DNA of 64,000 nt from Nostocoides sp. F2B08 (GCF_009184895.1 NZ_WESE01000004.1:248001-312000), one strand, 5' to 3'; positions 18,374 to 28,582 are shown, counted from the stretch's first letter. Notes: generated from the letters alone by a model not told the origin. Made by a program: numbers and translations.

Positions 18374-19646
18374 GGGGCGTGAGTACGTCGAGACCCACGG
18401 CCTCGCGCAGCGCCTCCGGGACGACGACCGAGCCATTCGCCCGCTGGTGGTTCTCGAGGATGGCGACGAGCCAGCGCGTCGTCGCGAGCGTGCCGTTGAG
18501 GGTGGCCGCGACCTCGTTGGCCCCACCCTCGGCGGAGGTCCGCTTGAACCGCGTGCCGAGCCGGCGGGCCTGGAAGGTCGTGCAGTTCGACGTCGACGTG
18601 AGCTCCCGGTGCCGATCCTGGGTCGGGATCCATGCCTCGCAGTCGAACTTGCGCGCGGCCGGACCGCCGAGGTCGCCGGCGGCCGTGTCGATGATGCGGT
18701 ACGGCACCTCGATCGTCGCGAGCATGTCCTTCTCGAGCTGCAGCAGCCGGTCGTGCTCGGCCGCGGCGTCCTCGGGACGGCAGTACACGAACATCTCGAT
18801 CTTGTTGAACTGGTGCACCCGGATGATGCCGCGGGTGTCCTTGCCGTAGCTGCCGGCCTCGCGCCGGTAGCAGGTGGACTGACCGGCGTAGCGGATCGGC
18901 CCGTTCGAGAGGTCGATGACCTCGTCCGCGTGGTAGCCGGCCAGCGCCACCTCGCTCGTGCCGGTGAGGAACAGGTCGTCGGAGGGCAGGTGGTAGACCT
19001 CATCGAGGTGGTTGTCGATGAAGCCCGCGCCGGCCATGGTCGTGCGGTTGACCAGGGTGGGGGTGATCATCGGCGTGAATCCGGCCGCAAGGGCCCGGCG
19101 CATGGCGAGGTGCAGCAGACCCATCTCGAGGCGGGCGCCCTGGCCCTTGAGGAAGTAGAACCGAGCCCCGGCGACCTTGGCGCCGCGGGCCATGTCGATC
19201 GCGTCGAGCCCCTCGGCGAGCTGCAGGTGGTCCTTCGGCTCGAAGCCCTCGGCCGCGAAGTCGCGCGGGGTGCCGATCTCCTCGCGCACGACGTAGTCGT
19301 CCTCGCCACCGCTCGGGACGCCGTCGATGATGACGTTGCCGATCCGCAGCATGAGGCTGTCGAGCTCGCCCTGTGCCTCGTCCGCGGCGGCCTGCAGCGC
19401 CTTGACCTGGGCCGCCAGGTCCTTGGTCCGGGCGAGCAGCGCCTGCTTCTCCTCGCCCTGGGCGCGCGCGACGTCCTTGCCGAGGGACTTCTGCTCGGCG
19501 CGCAGCCGCTCGAAGGAGCTCAGCGAGCCACGCCGGCGCCGGTCGGCCGCGAGGACGGCGTCGACGATCCCCTCGTCCTCGCCGCGGGCGCGTTGGCTGG
19601 CACGCACCACCTCGGGGTTCTCGCGGAGCAGCTTGATGTCGATCAC
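18366..19646 (-). CDS. serS: Seryl-tRNA synthetase
   Basis: 426 aa. Class II synthetase that charges tRNA-Ser (and tRNA-Sec) with serine. The N-terminal antiparallel coiled coil spans about residues 30-105, followed by the catalytic core with motif 2 ([20 protein letters not shown]) and motif 3 ([18 protein letters not shown]). The start is a GTG at 19646 giving [15 protein letters not shown], the exact family N-terminus; upstream sequence is not conserved. A 14-bp inverted repeat stands in the leader region (19712-19777). Confidence 0.96.
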   Translation of the reverse strand: MIDIKLLRENPEVVRASQRARGEDEGIVDAVLAADRRRRGSLSSFERLRAEQKSLGKDVARAQGEEKQALLARTKDLAAQVKALQAAADEAQGELDSLMLRIGNVIIDGVPSGGEDDYVVREEIGTPRDFAAEGFEPKDHLQLAEGLDAIDMARGAKVAGARFYFLKGQGARLEMGLLHLAMRRALAAGFTPMITPTLVNRTTMAGAGFIDNHLDEVYHLPSDDLFLTGTSEVALAGYHADEVIDLSNGPIRYAGQSTCYRREAGSYGKDTRGIIRVHQFNKIEMFVYCRPEDAAAEHDRLLQLEKDMLATIEVPYRIIDTAAGDLGGPAARKFDCEAWIPTQDRHRELTSTSNCTTFQARRLGTRFKRTSAEGGANEVAATLNGTLATTRWLVAILENHQRANGSVVVPEALREAVGLDVLTPRS

Positions 19647-19711
19647 CCGCGCAAGTCTAGTGAGCGGGTATGCGGTGCTCGCCCCACGCATACCGGCCGT
19701 CCGGGCGACTC

Positions 19712-19777
19712 CCCGCGACGGACGGTTCGGCGTCGGCCACGGGCGTCGATAGCCACCGCTGCGCCGTCCGTCGCGGG
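19712..19777. repeat. 14-bp inverted repeat in the serS leader region
   Basis: CCCGCGACGGACGG (19712-19725) and CCGTCCGTCGCGGG (19764-19777) are perfect complements 38 nt apart, in the 211-bp gap between divergent serS and the kinase-like gene. It could form a leader hairpin for serS or be a protein-binding pair. The gap also holds an inverted pair of the window-wide motif (19667-19694). Confidence 0.55.
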
Positions 19778-19857
19778 TGGAAGGCCGGGGCTCCGATGGA
19801 TAGGAGGCGACCTCGGCGTTGCCGGAGAGCGCGCTCGCGCTGGTATAGGTTGACCGC

Positions 19858-20982
19858 GTGACGGACACGGAGACGATGTGGCTCATCGTCGCGGGGGTGG
19901 TCGGCCTCGCGGTGATCGCGTTCGTCACGTACCTCGTCGTGAGGACGACTCGGGACCGTCCGAAGGGCCCGGGGCGGCATCGTGCCCCGAACAAGAAGCG
20001 CCCGCACCGCGACACCTTCCGGACCGAGGAGCCCGAACCCGAGCCCCTGAAGCGCGCCGCGATCATCGCCCAGGGCGCCGGCCCCGAGCTGCGCGCGGAG
20101 CTGACATCGCTGTCGATCGCGACCGGCTGGGACGAGCCCCTCTGGCTCGCCGCCGAGGACGTCCACTCTGCGGCGGCCGTGGCCCGCGAGGCCCTGGCCG
20201 CCTCGGTCGACGTCGTCGGCGTCCGAGGCGACTCCGCCGTCGCCCGGGGCGTCGTCACGGTCCTGGCCGGCACCGAGACCCCGGTCGCCTTCCTGCCGGC
20301 GCCCGACGAGGGGGCGCCCGCTCATACCGACGCCCCGTCGGACCCGACCGACTCGCCCGCCGTCGCCGCTCCTCCACCCGGGGGACGCCTCGCTCTGCCC
20401 TCCGCCGGCATCGCGGCGGCGATGACGACCGCCCTCACCGGACAGAACTCGCGCATCGACATCGGCCGGGCCACGATCGCCGCGGCCCCGCCCGACGATG
20501 GGTCCGCGGGAACGGAGGGCGGACCGGGCGCTGAGCCGCGGGCCCAGCATCTCGTCTTCCTCAGCTCGCTCGTCATCGGCGACGTCGTGGCCGACGACGA
20601 GCCAGCGCTGCGGACGCGCACCGTCGCGCGCAGCCTCGTCAAGGGGACCTCCTTCACCGCCACCGTCAAACCCGACGACGAGGAGGCGATCACCCGCCCC
20701 TCGCGCTCCCTCGCGTTCTCGACGCGCGCCGACGGCTCCGCCGTCCTCGACGGGTACCTGCACGCCAGCCAGTCCTTCAAGGGCTGGACCGGGGTGGCCC
20801 GGGCGATGATGCGCAAGTCCTCGCGGGCGACCCCGCTGCTCGTGCCCATGAAGTCGGTCGCGTTCACCGTGACGCTCGACAAGCCGGCCCGGTTGACCGT
20901 CGACGGCCGCGACGTCGGAGAGTGCCATCCCGGCGAGTCGACGATCTCGGTCGACCCGCTCGCCCTCGTCGTGCGGCGCTGA
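19858..20982 (+). CDS. Degenerate diacylglycerol kinase-like membrane-anchored protein
   Basis: 374 aa, GTG start. One N-terminal helix (about 8-30) and a basic stretch, then a region resembling the DAGK catalytic domain: [19 protein letters not shown], then [11 protein letters not shown] and [11 protein letters not shown]. In active enzymes the second block reads GGDGT; here it is RGDSA, so the nucleotide loop is lost. The C-terminal [10 protein letters not shown] resembles the beta-sandwich end of DgkA/LCB5 proteins (DGE-type). Diacylglycerol kinases sit beside serS in Streptomyces, which supports the relationship. I infer a non-catalytic paralogue; an unrelated protein is possible. Confidence 0.55.
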   Translation: MTDTETMWLIVAGVVGLAVIAFVTYLVVRTTRDRPKGPGRHRAPNKKRPHRDTFRTEEPEPEPLKRAAIIAQGAGPELRAELTSLSIATGWDEPLWLAAEDVHSAAAVAREALAASVDVVGVRGDSAVARGVVTVLAGTETPVAFLPAPDEGAPAHTDAPSDPTDSPAVAAPPPGGRLALPSAGIAAAMTTALTGQNSRIDIGRATIAAAPPDDGSAGTEGGPGAEPRAQHLVFLSSLVIGDVVADDEPALRTRTVARSLVKGTSFTATVKPDDEEAITRPSRSLAFSTRADGSAVLDGYLHASQSFKGWTGVARAMMRKSSRATPLLVPMKSVAFTVTLDKPARLTVDGRDVGECHPGESTISVDPLALVVRR

Positions 20983-20985
20983 CCG

Positions 20986-21897
20986 GTGCTCGTCGCGGCG
21001 CCATCGCCCGAGCAGGTCGACCGGGCCCTCGGTCTCATCGTCGACCGGCAGGCCGCACCCGTGACCGCCTGCGCCTACCTCGGCACGACACCGGACGGCA
21101 TCCGGGCCGAGCTCGACGACATCGAGATCCCATGGCGCGAGACGCTGCGAGTGGCGGTCGACGACAGTGCCGACGTGGTCGGCGCCGTGCTCGTGGACTG
21201 GGACGAGGAGACCGGCCGCAGCTGGGTCCACGGTCCCTGGACCCGCGACGAGGCGATGTGGGACGAGGTCGCCGACGCGCTCCTCGACGCGGCCGTCACG
21301 CTGACCCCGGCGACCGTGCAGGACCACGAGGTCTCCGCCGCCCCGGAACACGAGCGGCTGGCCGAGCTCGCCACCTCGCGCGGCTGGATCGCGAGCGAGG
21401 TCAACTACGTCTACGTCGCCCGGTCCGCCGATGGATGGCCGGATGCGCCCGCGACGGTCCGTCCCGCTGTCGACGGCGACCTCGAGGCGGTCACGGTGAT
21501 CCACGAGGAGGCCTTCCCGGGGACCTACGCGACGGCGCGCCGCCTGCTCTCCGACCCCGAACGGGTCACCCTCGTCCTCACCGAGCTCACCGAGCTCGCC
21601 GACAGTGGCCGTTCCACCGGCGGTGCCGGCTGGGTCCTGGGCTACGCCTCCGCCGAGATCCAGGCCGACGGCGACGGCTACCTCGACTTCATCGCGCTCT
21701 CCCCCGGGGCCCGCGGCCGGGGTCTGGGCGCGGGACTGCTGAGCGCCATCGGTCGGGCGGTCCTCGCCGCCTCCCCCAACGGGTGCGTCAATCTGACCGT
21801 CAAGGAGTCCAACGCTCCCGCCGTCCGGCTCTACGAGCGTTTCGGGTATGCGCGGGAGGCCGAGCTCGTCGGATACCGGTCCCGGCCGACGGACTGA
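20986..21897 (+). CDS. GNAT-family N-acetyltransferase
   Basis: 303 aa, GTG start 3 nt after the previous stop. The C-terminal half holds the acetyl-CoA-binding motif A (DFIALSPGARGRGLGAGLL) and the family end pattern NAPAVRLYERFGY. The N-terminal half (about 1-145) is a poorly conserved second GNAT-like unit, so the protein may be a tandem GNAT. The acceptor is unknown. Same-strand spacing suggests co-transcription with the kinase-like gene. Confidence 0.85.
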   Translation: MLVAAPSPEQVDRALGLIVDRQAAPVTACAYLGTTPDGIRAELDDIEIPWRETLRVAVDDSADVVGAVLVDWDEETGRSWVHGPWTRDEAMWDEVADALLDAAVTLTPATVQDHEVSAAPEHERLAELATSRGWIASEVNYVYVARSADGWPDAPATVRPAVDGDLEAVTVIHEEAFPGTYATARRLLSDPERVTLVLTELTELADSGRSTGGAGWVLGYASAEIQADGDGYLDFIALSPGARGRGLGAGLLSAIGRAVLAASPNGCVNLTVKESNAPAVRLYERFGYAREAELVGYRSRPTD

Positions 21898-21981
21898 ACA
21901 GACGGGCCGAGCAGACGGGCCGAGCAGACGGACCGACCGACGACACGGCGACCACAGTCACCCGGCCGTACGCTTGCACCC

Positions 21982-22824
21982 GTGACCACGCGAGCCGCCA
22001 CCCGGACGGCCTTCGTCCTCGGCGGCGGCGGCGTCCTCGGCGCCGCCCAGGTCGGCATGCTGCGGGCGCTGCTCGACAGGGGCGTGCGCCCCGATCTCGT
22101 CCTCGGCACGAGCATCGGGTCGGTCAACGGTGCGTTCGTCGCCGCCGACCCGACCCCGGCCGCCGCCGACCGGCTCGCGCAGATCTGGCGCACCGTCCGC
22201 GAGGAGGGCGACTTCCTCGAGAACCCCTTCAAGCAGGCCGCCCGCGCGGCGAAGTACCGCACGCACTTCATGTCGACCAGACCGCTGCGCCGACTGATCG
22301 ACGAGCGGCTCGGAGTGGAGCGCATCGAGGACCTCACCGTGCCGTTCCAGTGCGTGGCCGCCCATATCGAGTCGAGCAAGGCGCGCTGGTTCACCTCCGG
22401 GCCGATCACGCCCGCGATCCTCGCCTCGTGCGCCGTGCCCGGCATGTTCCGGCCGGTCGAGATCGACGGCCAGCACTTCCTCGACGGAGGGCTCGTGCAC
22501 TCGATCCCCGTCGGCCGGGCTCTCGAGCTCGGCGCGACCGACATCTACGTGCTCCAGGTCGGCCGCGTCGAGCAGTCCCTCCAGGTGCCGACCAAGCCGT
22601 GGGAGGTCGCCGCGGTCGCCTTCGAGATCGCCCGCCGGCACCGCTACCACGAGGAGCTCGACACCGTCCCCGACGACGTCACCCTGCACGTACTCCCGAG
22701 CGGCGCGTCCTCCACGCCGGCCATCTCGCTGACCCAGGGAATGGGTAGCCGCATCGAGGAGAGGGCGGAGCAGGCGTATGCGGCGAGCACCGCATACCTG
22801 GACAGTCACCTGAGCAGAGGCTGA
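21982..22824 (+). CDS. Patatin-like phospholipase (RssA type)
   Basis: 280 aa, GTG start. Patatin fold acyl hydrolase with the oxyanion hole GGGGVLG (14-20), nucleophile Ser44 in GTSIG and catalytic Asp168 in DGG. Short single-domain length places it with bacterial RssA/YlbK-like esterases. It has no signal peptide, so it acts in the cytoplasm or at the inner leaflet. The next gene, 6 nt downstream, is a PlsC acyltransferase, so the pair may remodel phospholipid acyl chains. Confidence 0.92.
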   Translation: MTTRAATRTAFVLGGGGVLGAAQVGMLRALLDRGVRPDLVLGTSIGSVNGAFVAADPTPAAADRLAQIWRTVREEGDFLENPFKQAARAAKYRTHFMSTRPLRRLIDERLGVERIEDLTVPFQCVAAHIESSKARWFTSGPITPAILASCAVPGMFRPVEIDGQHFLDGGLVHSIPVGRALELGATDIYVLQVGRVEQSLQVPTKPWEVAAVAFEIARRHRYHEELDTVPDDVTLHVLPSGASSTPAISLTQGMGSRIEERAEQAYAASTAYLDSHLSRG

Positions 22825-22830
22825 GGCGAG

Positions 22831-23889
22831 ATGGTCATCCCTCCCCCACCGCTCTGGGCGCGCCGTCTGGTGCAGGTCATCTGGCTGCCGCTCGTGGCGC
22901 TGATCACCGCGCTGTCGGTGCCGTTCTTCGTCCTCGGGGTGCTGCTGTGGCCGATCGACCGCAGGTTCCGGTTCGTGCGCGTGCTCGCGATGCTCGTCGT
23001 GTTCCTCTGGCTCGACGCGGGTCTGGTGACCGGGTGCTTCTACATCTGGCTGCGGCACCTGCGCCAGGGCGACTACCACGAACGGGGTGAGTCCTGGCGA
23101 CGCGAGCACGAGAAGCTCCTGCTCGACGCACTCGACGGGATCATGGAGCACTCGCAGCGATGGGTGGGTCTGCGGGTCGAGCTCGAGGAGCCGGTCGACT
23201 TCGGCAGTGAGCGGGCGCCGCTGCTCGTTTTCGCGCGGCACGCCGGACCCGGTGACTCGCTCGTGTTGGCCTGGCTGCTGGCCGCCTACGCCGGGCGGCT
23301 GCCGCGCGTGGTGCTCAAGGACTTCCTGCGGTGGGACCCGGGGATCGGCGCCGTGCTGTACCGGGTGCGCTCGTACTTCGTGCCGTCGCGCTCAGGCGCC
23401 GGCGACGACCGGACGAAGCCGATCCGGGAGATGGCGGAGACGCTGGAGCTGATGGACGCGATGCTGCTGTTTCCCGAGGGCGGCAACTGGACGCGGGGAC
23501 GCTGGCAGGCCAACATCACCCGGTTCCGAGAGAGCGGTCAGGAGGAGCGCGCCGCGCAGGCCGAGTCGTGGGTGCACGTGCTGCCACCCCGATCCGGCGG
23601 CGTCGTCGCCGCCATGTCGGCCCGGCCCGATGCGGACGTCATGATCGTCGCGCACACAGGGCTCGAGTGGCTCCTCACGCCGTGGCAGATCTTCAAGGCC
23701 ATCCCCCTGCACGACCACCCCTTTCTCATCCGGGCCTGGACCTTCGGCCCCGACGAGCGACCGAGCGATCCGGAGGCGATCGAGGACTGGATCGACGAGC
23801 AGTGGGAGGTCGTCAACGAATGGGTGGGCAGCCACCGCGAGTTCAGCCCGCGCCACCGTGACTCGAGCCGTGGCCAAGCGACGCAATAG
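22831..23889 (+). CDS. PlsC-family 1-acylglycerol-3-phosphate acyltransferase
   Basis: 352 aa. Two N-terminal helices (about 12-40 and 48-75) precede the acyltransferase domain with the HX4D motif HAGPGD (His137, Asp142) and FPEGGNWTRG as the phosphate-binding motif. It would transfer an acyl group to lysophosphatidate or a related lysolipid at the membrane. Length is greater than canonical PlsC (about 245). It follows the patatin gene closely and converges on pheA. Confidence 0.87.
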   Translation: MVIPPPPLWARRLVQVIWLPLVALITALSVPFFVLGVLLWPIDRRFRFVRVLAMLVVFLWLDAGLVTGCFYIWLRHLRQGDYHERGESWRREHEKLLLDALDGIMEHSQRWVGLRVELEEPVDFGSERAPLLVFARHAGPGDSLVLAWLLAAYAGRLPRVVLKDFLRWDPGIGAVLYRVRSYFVPSRSGAGDDRTKPIREMAETLELMDAMLLFPEGGNWTRGRWQANITRFRESGQEERAAQAESWVHVLPPRSGGVVAAMSARPDADVMIVAHTGLEWLLTPWQIFKAIPLHDHPFLIRAWTFGPDERPSDPEAIEDWIDEQWEVVNEWVGSHREFSPRHRDSSRGQATQ

Positions 23890-23988
23890 GAACGCCATGG
23901 CCGGTCAGAACCGACACGAGTGCAGCGCGTCGGCCGGCTGGTCCTGGCGGCTCGGCACACCATCGCGCGCGGCCCTGGAGCCGCCCGG

Positions 23989-24933
23989 TCAGCCCGCAGC
24001 GGGCGGCGTGCGCAGTGCGTCGAGCCAGGCGCGCGCCTCATGGAAGGCGTCGTCGCTGATGTCGGGCGACACGCGCACCTCCACCTCGTCCGCCCGAGGA
24101 TATGAGCCGAGGAACCGCACCCCCAGGCACACCCGCTTCAGGCCGACGAGTGCCTCACCCACTCGTTCGTCGAGGACGTGCCCCTCGAAGTCGACCGAGA
24201 AGCAGTAGGAACCCATCGACTGCCCCGTCGGACGGGACTCGAGGCGGGTCATGTTGATCCCCCGCACCGCGAACTGCTCGAGCAGCTCGAGCAATGCCCC
24301 CGGCCGGTCGTGGTGCTGGAACAGGACGACGGTCGTCTTGTCGGCGCCGGTGCGCGCCGGCAGCGCTCCGGGCGGCGCGACGAGGACGAACCGCGTGACC
24401 GCGTGCTTCAGGTCGCCGATGTCGTCGGCGAGGATCTCGAGCCCGTTGTTCGTCGCGGCGACGGGAGCGCAGACGGCCGCCTCGAAGGTGACCTCCGGGT
24501 CCACGGCGAGCGACTGTGCCGCCGCCGCCGTCGACAGGGCGGGCACATAGACCGCCTCAGGCAGCCGCTCGGCGACGAACCCGCGCACCTGGGCCCAGGC
24601 ATGCGGATGGGTTCCGACCCGACGCACCTCCTCCAGTCTCACCCCGGGACGGGCGGCGAGGACGAAGGTGATCGGCACGAGCACCTCGCCGACGACGACG
24701 AGCGGATCGCCGTGCGCGAGGGCGTCGAGCGTCGCGCTCACGCCGCCCTCGACGGAGTTCTCGATGGGGACCATCGCCGCCGCGATCTCGCCCCGCCGCA
24801 GCGCCTCGAGCGCGGCGTCGACCGAGCCGAACGGTCGCTGGTGCGCACCCTCGGGGAGCCCCCACTGCTCGAGCGCCATCTGGGTGAACGTGCCTGCCGG
24901 TCCGAGATAGCCGTAGGTCGTCGGATCGCTCAT
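23989..24933 (-). CDS. pheA: Prephenate dehydratase
   Basis: 314 aa. Converts prephenate to phenylpyruvate in phenylalanine synthesis. The N-terminal YGYLGPAGTFTQMAL, the ENSVEGGV segment and the catalytic Thr180-Arg181-Phe182 triad (AVTRF) are intact. A C-terminal ACT domain (about 198-280) carries GALLELLEQF and LESRPT, the allosteric phenylalanine site. Monofunctional, as usual in actinobacteria (no chorismate mutase domain). Start ATG 24933 overlaps the DUF4446 stop by four bases. Confidence 0.96.
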   Translation of the reverse strand: MSDPTTYGYLGPAGTFTQMALEQWGLPEGAHQRPFGSVDAALEALRRGEIAAAMVPIENSVEGGVSATLDALAHGDPLVVVGEVLVPITFVLAARPGVRLEEVRRVGTHPHAWAQVRGFVAERLPEAVYVPALSTAAAAQSLAVDPEVTFEAAVCAPVAATNNGLEILADDIGDLKHAVTRFVLVAPPGALPARTGADKTTVVLFQHHDRPGALLELLEQFAVRGINMTRLESRPTGQSMGSYCFSVDFEGHVLDERVGEALVGLKRVCLGVRFLGSYPRADEVEVRVSPDISDDAFHEARAWLDALRTPPAAG

Positions 24934-25349
24934 GCGCCGGCCCTTCCGGTGCGTGCCGCCGCGAGAGCCTGCTGCTCCTCGGGCGTCAGGGTGGTGTCGC
25001 TCCGACCGGAGACGAGTCCCTTGGCATAGGTGCGCGACTCGCCGCGGGCGTGGATCGCGGAGATGACGACGCCGTCGCCGGCGTCGTCGACGAGGGCCGC
25101 GCTGAACGACAGCCGCCCGCCCATGTCGCCGAAGGCGTCGTAGCGGACGACCGCCACGTGACGCAGCGCCGCTGCGATCTCGGCACGCAGCGCGGCCACG
25201 TCGGCCTCCCCCGCGGGCCGGTGCGCCTCGAGCCGCCGAACCCGGGTCTGGAGCCGCAGACCCCACACCGCGACCGCGACGAGCAGCAGGAGCGGCAGGA
25301 CACCGAGGACGACCAGCAGCGCCGCCTCGCCCCCATTCATGCCGAACAT
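24930..25349 (-). CDS. DUF4446 family protein
   Basis: 139 aa. One N-terminal helix (about 8-30), a short coiled segment (32-62), then the conserved DUF4446 core VVRYDAFGDMGGRLSFSAAL, followed by GVVISAIHARGESRTYAKG and LTPEEQQAL. The family is widespread in Gram-positive bacteria and has no known function. In this window it is translationally coupled to pheA, though no functional link is established. Confidence 0.85.
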   Translation of the reverse strand: MFGMNGGEAALLVVLGVLPLLLLVAVAVWGLRLQTRVRRLEAHRPAGEADVAALRAEIAAALRHVAVVRYDAFGDMGGRLSFSAALVDDAGDGVVISAIHARGESRTYAKGLVSGRSDTTLTPEEQQALAAARTGRAGA

Positions 25350-25504
25350 GGCACCACCCTATTGACGTCCGTGCCCACGCTGTATGCGGTGCTCACCCGC
25401 CGAGCGCGCCCAGCGGCACGGACAGGACGGACCGGGTCGGCGCCGATGAACGTAGGGTGGGAACCGACGAGGGCCGACGTGCCCTCCGGAAAGAGGCGAA
25501 CGTC

Positions 25505-27340
25505 ATGGCCATGACGTCGATGGGTTCGACCGACACGGGCGCCTACGCCGAGCCGGCGCGCTCGCTGGCGCAGATGTTCTACGACAGGGTTGCGCAGACT
25601 CCACGCGGCGAGGCGTTCCGATTCCCCACCGGCGACGGGTGGAGCTCGGTGACCTGGGCCCAGACCATGGAGATCACCAGGACGTTGGCGGCCGGACTGC
25701 TGGAGCTCGGAATCCAGCCCGAGCAACGGGTGGCCATCGCCTCGGGCACCCGCATCGAGTGGCTCTACGCCGACCTGGCGATCATGTGCGCCGGCGCGGC
25801 GACCACGGCCGTCTACCCGTCGACCGATGTCGCCGACGTCGCCTTCATCCTCTCCGACAGCGGGACACGCATCGTCTTCGCCGAGGACGACGCGCAGATC
25901 GCCAAGCTGCGCGCCCAGCGCGAGCACCTCCCCGATGTCATCCGTGTCATCACCTTCGACGGCGAGGCCGATGGCGACTGGGTGATCGGCATGGCCGACC
26001 TCGAGGCGTTGGGGGCGCGGCACCTCGCAGAGACCCCGTCGTCGGTCGATGATGCCGTGGCCGCCGTGCGGCCCGATCACCTCGCCACGCTGATCTACAC
26101 GTCGGGGACGACCGGGCGCCCCAAGGGGGTGGAGCTGCCCCACCGCTGCTGGACCTATCTCGGCGCCGGTGCGGAGGCCATCGGGATCCTGCGACCGGAC
26201 GACCTTCAGTACCTGTGGCTGCCCCTGTCGCACTCGTTCGGCAAGATGCTCGCAGCCGTGCAGCTCCAGGTCGGCTTCCCGACAGCCGTCGATGGCCGCA
26301 TCGACAGGATCGTCGACAACCTCGCGGTCGTGCGACCGACCATCATGGCCGGACCGCCACGGATCTTCGAGAAGATCCACGGCCGCATCGTCCAGACGAT
26401 GGCGGAGACCGGGGGCATCCGGTCCAGGCTGTTCACCTGGGGCTTCCGCGTGGGTGAGCAGGTCGTCGCGGCGCGCGCCGAGGGCAGGCCGCTCGGCCGG
26501 ATCCTCGGTCTACAGTTCGCCATCGCCGACCGCCTCGTTCTCGCCAAGATCCGGGACCGCCTCGGTGGACGGATGCGGTTCATGATCTCGGGGAGCGCCG
26601 CCCTATCGCCCGACATCGCTGCCTGGTTCCGGACGGCAGGTCTGACCCTGATCGAGGGATACGCCCTGACCGAGACGGGCGGCGGTGCCTGCGTCGGCGA
26701 CCCGGAGCACCCGGTCCCGGGAGTCGTCGGACCTCCGCTCGTCGGATCGGAGCTGCGCATCGCCGACGACGGCGAGATCCTGCTCCGCGGCCCACACGTC
26801 ATGCGCGGGTACCACAACCTGCCAGAGGAGACCGCTCGGGTGCTCAGCCCTGACGGCTGGTTCGCCACCGGTGACATCGGCGAGCTGGATGCGCAGGGGA
26901 GGCTGCGGGTCACGGACCGCAAGAAGGATCTCATCAAGACCTCTGGTGGCAAGTACCTCGCCCCACAGCCGATAGAGGCCCAGCTCAAGGCGCTGTGCCC
27001 GCTCGCGAGCCAGGTTCTCGTGCACGCCGAACGGCGCAACTACGCAACGGCGCTCATCGCCCTCGACGTCGACGCCCTGCCGCAGTGGGGCCGAGCCCGG
27101 GGTCTGGACGTCGGCGACTTCGCCGAGCTGACCGCGAACCCGGAGGTCCGCGCTTACGTGGGGACCTGCGTCGCGCAGCTCAACGACCAGCTGAACCGGT
27201 GGGAGACCATCAAGGACTTCCGGATCCTCGACCACGACCTCACGGTCGAGGGCGACGAGCTGACGCCGAGCCTGAAGCTCAAGCGCAAGGTGCTCGAAGA
27301 GCGGTACGCCACCCTCCTCGACTCCATGTACACCGGGTAG
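25505..27340 (+). CDS. Long-chain acyl-CoA synthetase (AMP-forming)
   Basis: 611 aa. Activates fatty acids to acyl-CoA through an acyl-AMP. The AMP-binding loop TLIYTSGTTGRPKGVE, the acceptor motif GYALTETGGG, GWFATGDIGE and the C-terminal KKDLIKTSGGKYLAP are complete. The last motif matches the bacterial long-chain (FadD15-like) group. Start ATG 25505 has GAAAGAGG upstream; an in-frame ATG at 25457 is less likely. It diverges from DUF4446, with one copy of the GTATGCGGTG motif in between. Confidence 0.93.
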   Translation: MAMTSMGSTDTGAYAEPARSLAQMFYDRVAQTPRGEAFRFPTGDGWSSVTWAQTMEITRTLAAGLLELGIQPEQRVAIASGTRIEWLYADLAIMCAGAATTAVYPSTDVADVAFILSDSGTRIVFAEDDAQIAKLRAQREHLPDVIRVITFDGEADGDWVIGMADLEALGARHLAETPSSVDDAVAAVRPDHLATLIYTSGTTGRPKGVELPHRCWTYLGAGAEAIGILRPDDLQYLWLPLSHSFGKMLAAVQLQVGFPTAVDGRIDRIVDNLAVVRPTIMAGPPRIFEKIHGRIVQTMAETGGIRSRLFTWGFRVGEQVVAARAEGRPLGRILGLQFAIADRLVLAKIRDRLGGRMRFMISGSAALSPDIAAWFRTAGLTLIEGYALTETGGGACVGDPEHPVPGVVGPPLVGSELRIADDGEILLRGPHVMRGYHNLPEETARVLSPDGWFATGDIGELDAQGRLRVTDRKKDLIKTSGGKYLAPQPIEAQLKALCPLASQVLVHAERRNYATALIALDVDALPQWGRARGLDVGDFAELTANPEVRAYVGTCVAQLNDQLNRWETIKDFRILDHDLTVEGDELTPSLKLKRKVLEERYATLLDSMYTG

Positions 27341-27559
27341 GGCCCGGACGTCACGGTCTGTCCGGTCCTCGCGGTCGTGCGGCACTCCGCGTCGGCAGCC
27401 ACAGGATCCGGAAGACCAGCACGGCACCGACCACGTGGAACCGTTTCATTGCCGTCCCGAGCGCCGGTTCACCGTGCCATGATTGGCCCCCGGCTGAGCC
27501 TCACGCGGCCCCTCACGAGGAGCGACAGCCACAGGGAGAGACGGCCCCAAGGAGGGACC

Positions 27560-28576
27560 ATGGTGACGACGATTCGCGAGCGAGTGCTGCCAGAGCGTCA
27601 ACGGCGCACGCTGGAGGAGCTGACCGAGGACCTCGATCTGCGGTCGGGCGACCACGCGTCGAAGCAGTCGGCGTTCTGGTCGATGCTGGTCCTGTCCGGC
27701 ATCATCGCCACGGCCGGCGTCCTGGCCGACTCCACGGCGACCGTCATCGGGGCGATGATCATCGCCCCCCTCTCGACGCCGATCATGGGCATCGCCCTGG
27801 GGATGGTCAAACGGGAGCGGCTGAGGGCCGGCCGGTTCGTCCTGGCGGGCGCACTCGTCGTCGTCGCGATCGGTGTCGGGGTGGCGCTGATCATGCCCGG
27901 CTCGATCGACGTGACCGGGAACTCGCAGATCGCCGGGCGCACCTCGCCGACTCTCCTCGATGTCATCGCGGCGATCGCGACAGGAGTCGCCGGGGCCGTC
28001 GCCCTCGCGCGGCGCGATGTGGCCGCCGTTCTGCCCGGTGTGGCCATTGCCATCTCACTCGTGCCCCCACTCGCCGTCGTGGGGATCTGCCTCGGCGCCG
28101 GAGCGACCGGGCACGCGCTCGGAGCGCTCCTCCTGTTCCTGTCGAACCTCGTGGCGCTGGTCCTCGCCGGAACCCTGATCTTCGCGGCGCTCGGCTACTC
28201 CGACGAGGCGGCCCGGCTGTCCCGGAAGGTCGGCGCACGCAGGCAGTCCGCGTTCGTGCTCTGGACCGTGGCGGTGCTCGTGCTGATGCCGTTGGCCGCC
28301 AACTCCGTCCTCGTGGCAGGCATCCACATCTGGACCGAGCGCGCCCGCGCCGTGGCCGAGGACTGGGTGTCGGGGCAACCAGGCACCGCGGTCCAGGATG
28401 TGGAGTTCGTCGGCGGCGCCCTGCGCATCGATGTGCGCACTCCCGGTGAGCTGCCATCGACCACGGATCTGCTGAGCGCTCTCGAGGGCGAGATTCCCGA
28501 CGGTGTGCCGATCGTCGTGGACACCACCTTCGGCGACGAGATCGAGGTCGGCGCCGTCGGCCAGGATCCAGGCTGA
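27560..28576 (+). CDS. DUF389 (TIGR00341-like) membrane protein
   Basis: 338 aa. About seven membrane helices in DUF389 order. Family features are FWSMLVLSGIIATAGVL, then STATVIGAMIIAPLSTPIMG, and VLPGVAIAISLVPPLAVVG. The C-terminal 90 residues are soluble. Function is unknown; the fold is believed to be a transporter or channel. ATG 27560 follows AAGGAGGGACC, a strong ribosome binding site. The 219-bp gap before it shows no other gene. Confidence 0.88.
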   Translation: MVTTIRERVLPERQRRTLEELTEDLDLRSGDHASKQSAFWSMLVLSGIIATAGVLADSTATVIGAMIIAPLSTPIMGIALGMVKRERLRAGRFVLAGALVVVAIGVGVALIMPGSIDVTGNSQIAGRTSPTLLDVIAAIATGVAGAVALARRDVAAVLPGVAIAISLVPPLAVVGICLGAGATGHALGALLLFLSNLVALVLAGTLIFAALGYSDEAARLSRKVGARRQSAFVLWTVAVLVLMPLAANSVLVAGIHIWTERARAVAEDWVSGQPGTAVQDVEFVGGALRIDVRTPGELPSTTDLLSALEGEIPDGVPIVVDTTFGDEIEVGAVGQDPG

Positions 28577-28582
28577 CGCACC

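Noticed and set aside
18447-19853. 468-codon + strand frame
   Set aside because: It is antisense to serS over most of its length and has no recognisable motif.
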